This document shows positions 63,771-64,000 of a stretch of 64,000 bases of DNA, piece after piece; positions within the stretch are counted from its first letter, which is position 1; the number at the start of each line of letters is the position of its first letter. The position numbers and the translations under genes were made by a program. Below the pieces are notes generated by a model. The model was not told the origin of the DNA, did not search any database, and saw nothing but the letters and a program-made list of their open reading frames with translations. This DNA comes from Torreya grandis (Eukaryota; Streptophyta; Pinopsida; Cupressales; Taxaceae), in assembly GCA_037957365.1 (NCBI GenBank), contig JARHVA010002372.1:1033501-1097500 (forward strand), in the 5' to 3' direction.

Positions 63771-64000
63771 AGATTTCAAACAAAAATGAAAATAGTTAGC
63801 AGGACTAACCTACTCGACAACCCCTCCCACTAGTACATTCACCATCCTCATCTCTTTGAATACTTTCACACTCAAAATAGTCACTGGCAATCCAAAGCTC
63901 AAAATTATCTCAAGGAAAATGGTATAAATGAATTATTTTTGGCAAGCTTGAATATATTAGACTCTAAACTTTCCATTTTAGTTCAAAAAGACTTTCCAAT

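Overview
The window looks like repeat-filled nuclear DNA from a large plant genome, most like a gymnosperm/conifer. It is very AT-rich, CpG is visibly scarce, and I find no intact host gene, tRNA or rRNA. Nearly everything that can be named is a decayed retrotransposon, recognisable because the conceptual translations keep family motifs while the reading frames are broken by stops, most of them in place of Gln (CAG/CAA to TAG/TAA) or Arg (CGA to TGA). The organism call is an inference from repeat content only.

Layout. 0.4-0.95 kb: remnant of a plant mobile domain (PMD) protein, plus strand. 5.3-9.5 kb: Ty3/gypsy pol of Tat-like type (protease, an extra RNase H, reverse transcriptase, RNase H, integrase), plus strand, probably followed by a long 3' LTR-like region with a 100-bp tandem repeat. 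13.8-16.2 kb: a long unrecognised Glu/Lys-rich reading frame, broken only by Gln-type stops and one frameshift. 17.5-23.45 kb: a non-autonomous LTR element with two 2.2-kb LTRs around one charged coiled-coil-like frame. 24.6-27.2 kb: LINE ORF2 (reverse transcriptase plus RNase H), plus strand. 27.5-28.95 kb: unrecognised broken frames. 30.4-30.96 kb: LINE ORF1 (DUF4283/CCHC type), minus strand. 31.66-34.6 kb: small LTR element with 0.36-kb LTRs, minus strand. 34.8-37.6 kb: 5' part of a Ty1/copia element, plus strand. 38.0-38.8 kb: Ty3/gypsy integrase, minus strand.

41.7-59.8 kb is one Tat-like Ty3/gypsy element (gag, protease, then reverse transcriptase, integrase) split by a nested copia-type element at 45,241-54,976. 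The inner element has LTRs of about 3.1 and 2.6 kb, a tRNA-Met-type primer site, a gag with four zinc-knuckle positions, and no pol that I can see. 61-61.2 kb is a compound AC/AT microsatellite and 61.95-63.0 kb a second PMD remnant on the minus strand.

None of these elements appears able to move by itself: the catalytic aspartates of the reverse transcriptases and integrases I could align are mostly replaced. The most interesting items are the unrecognised frame at 13.8-16.2 kb, the gag-only nested copia with internally repetitive giant LTRs, the extra RNase H placed before the reverse transcriptase in the first gypsy element, and the coiled-coil-coding non-autonomous element. All homology calls were made by eye from remembered family patterns; no search was run.
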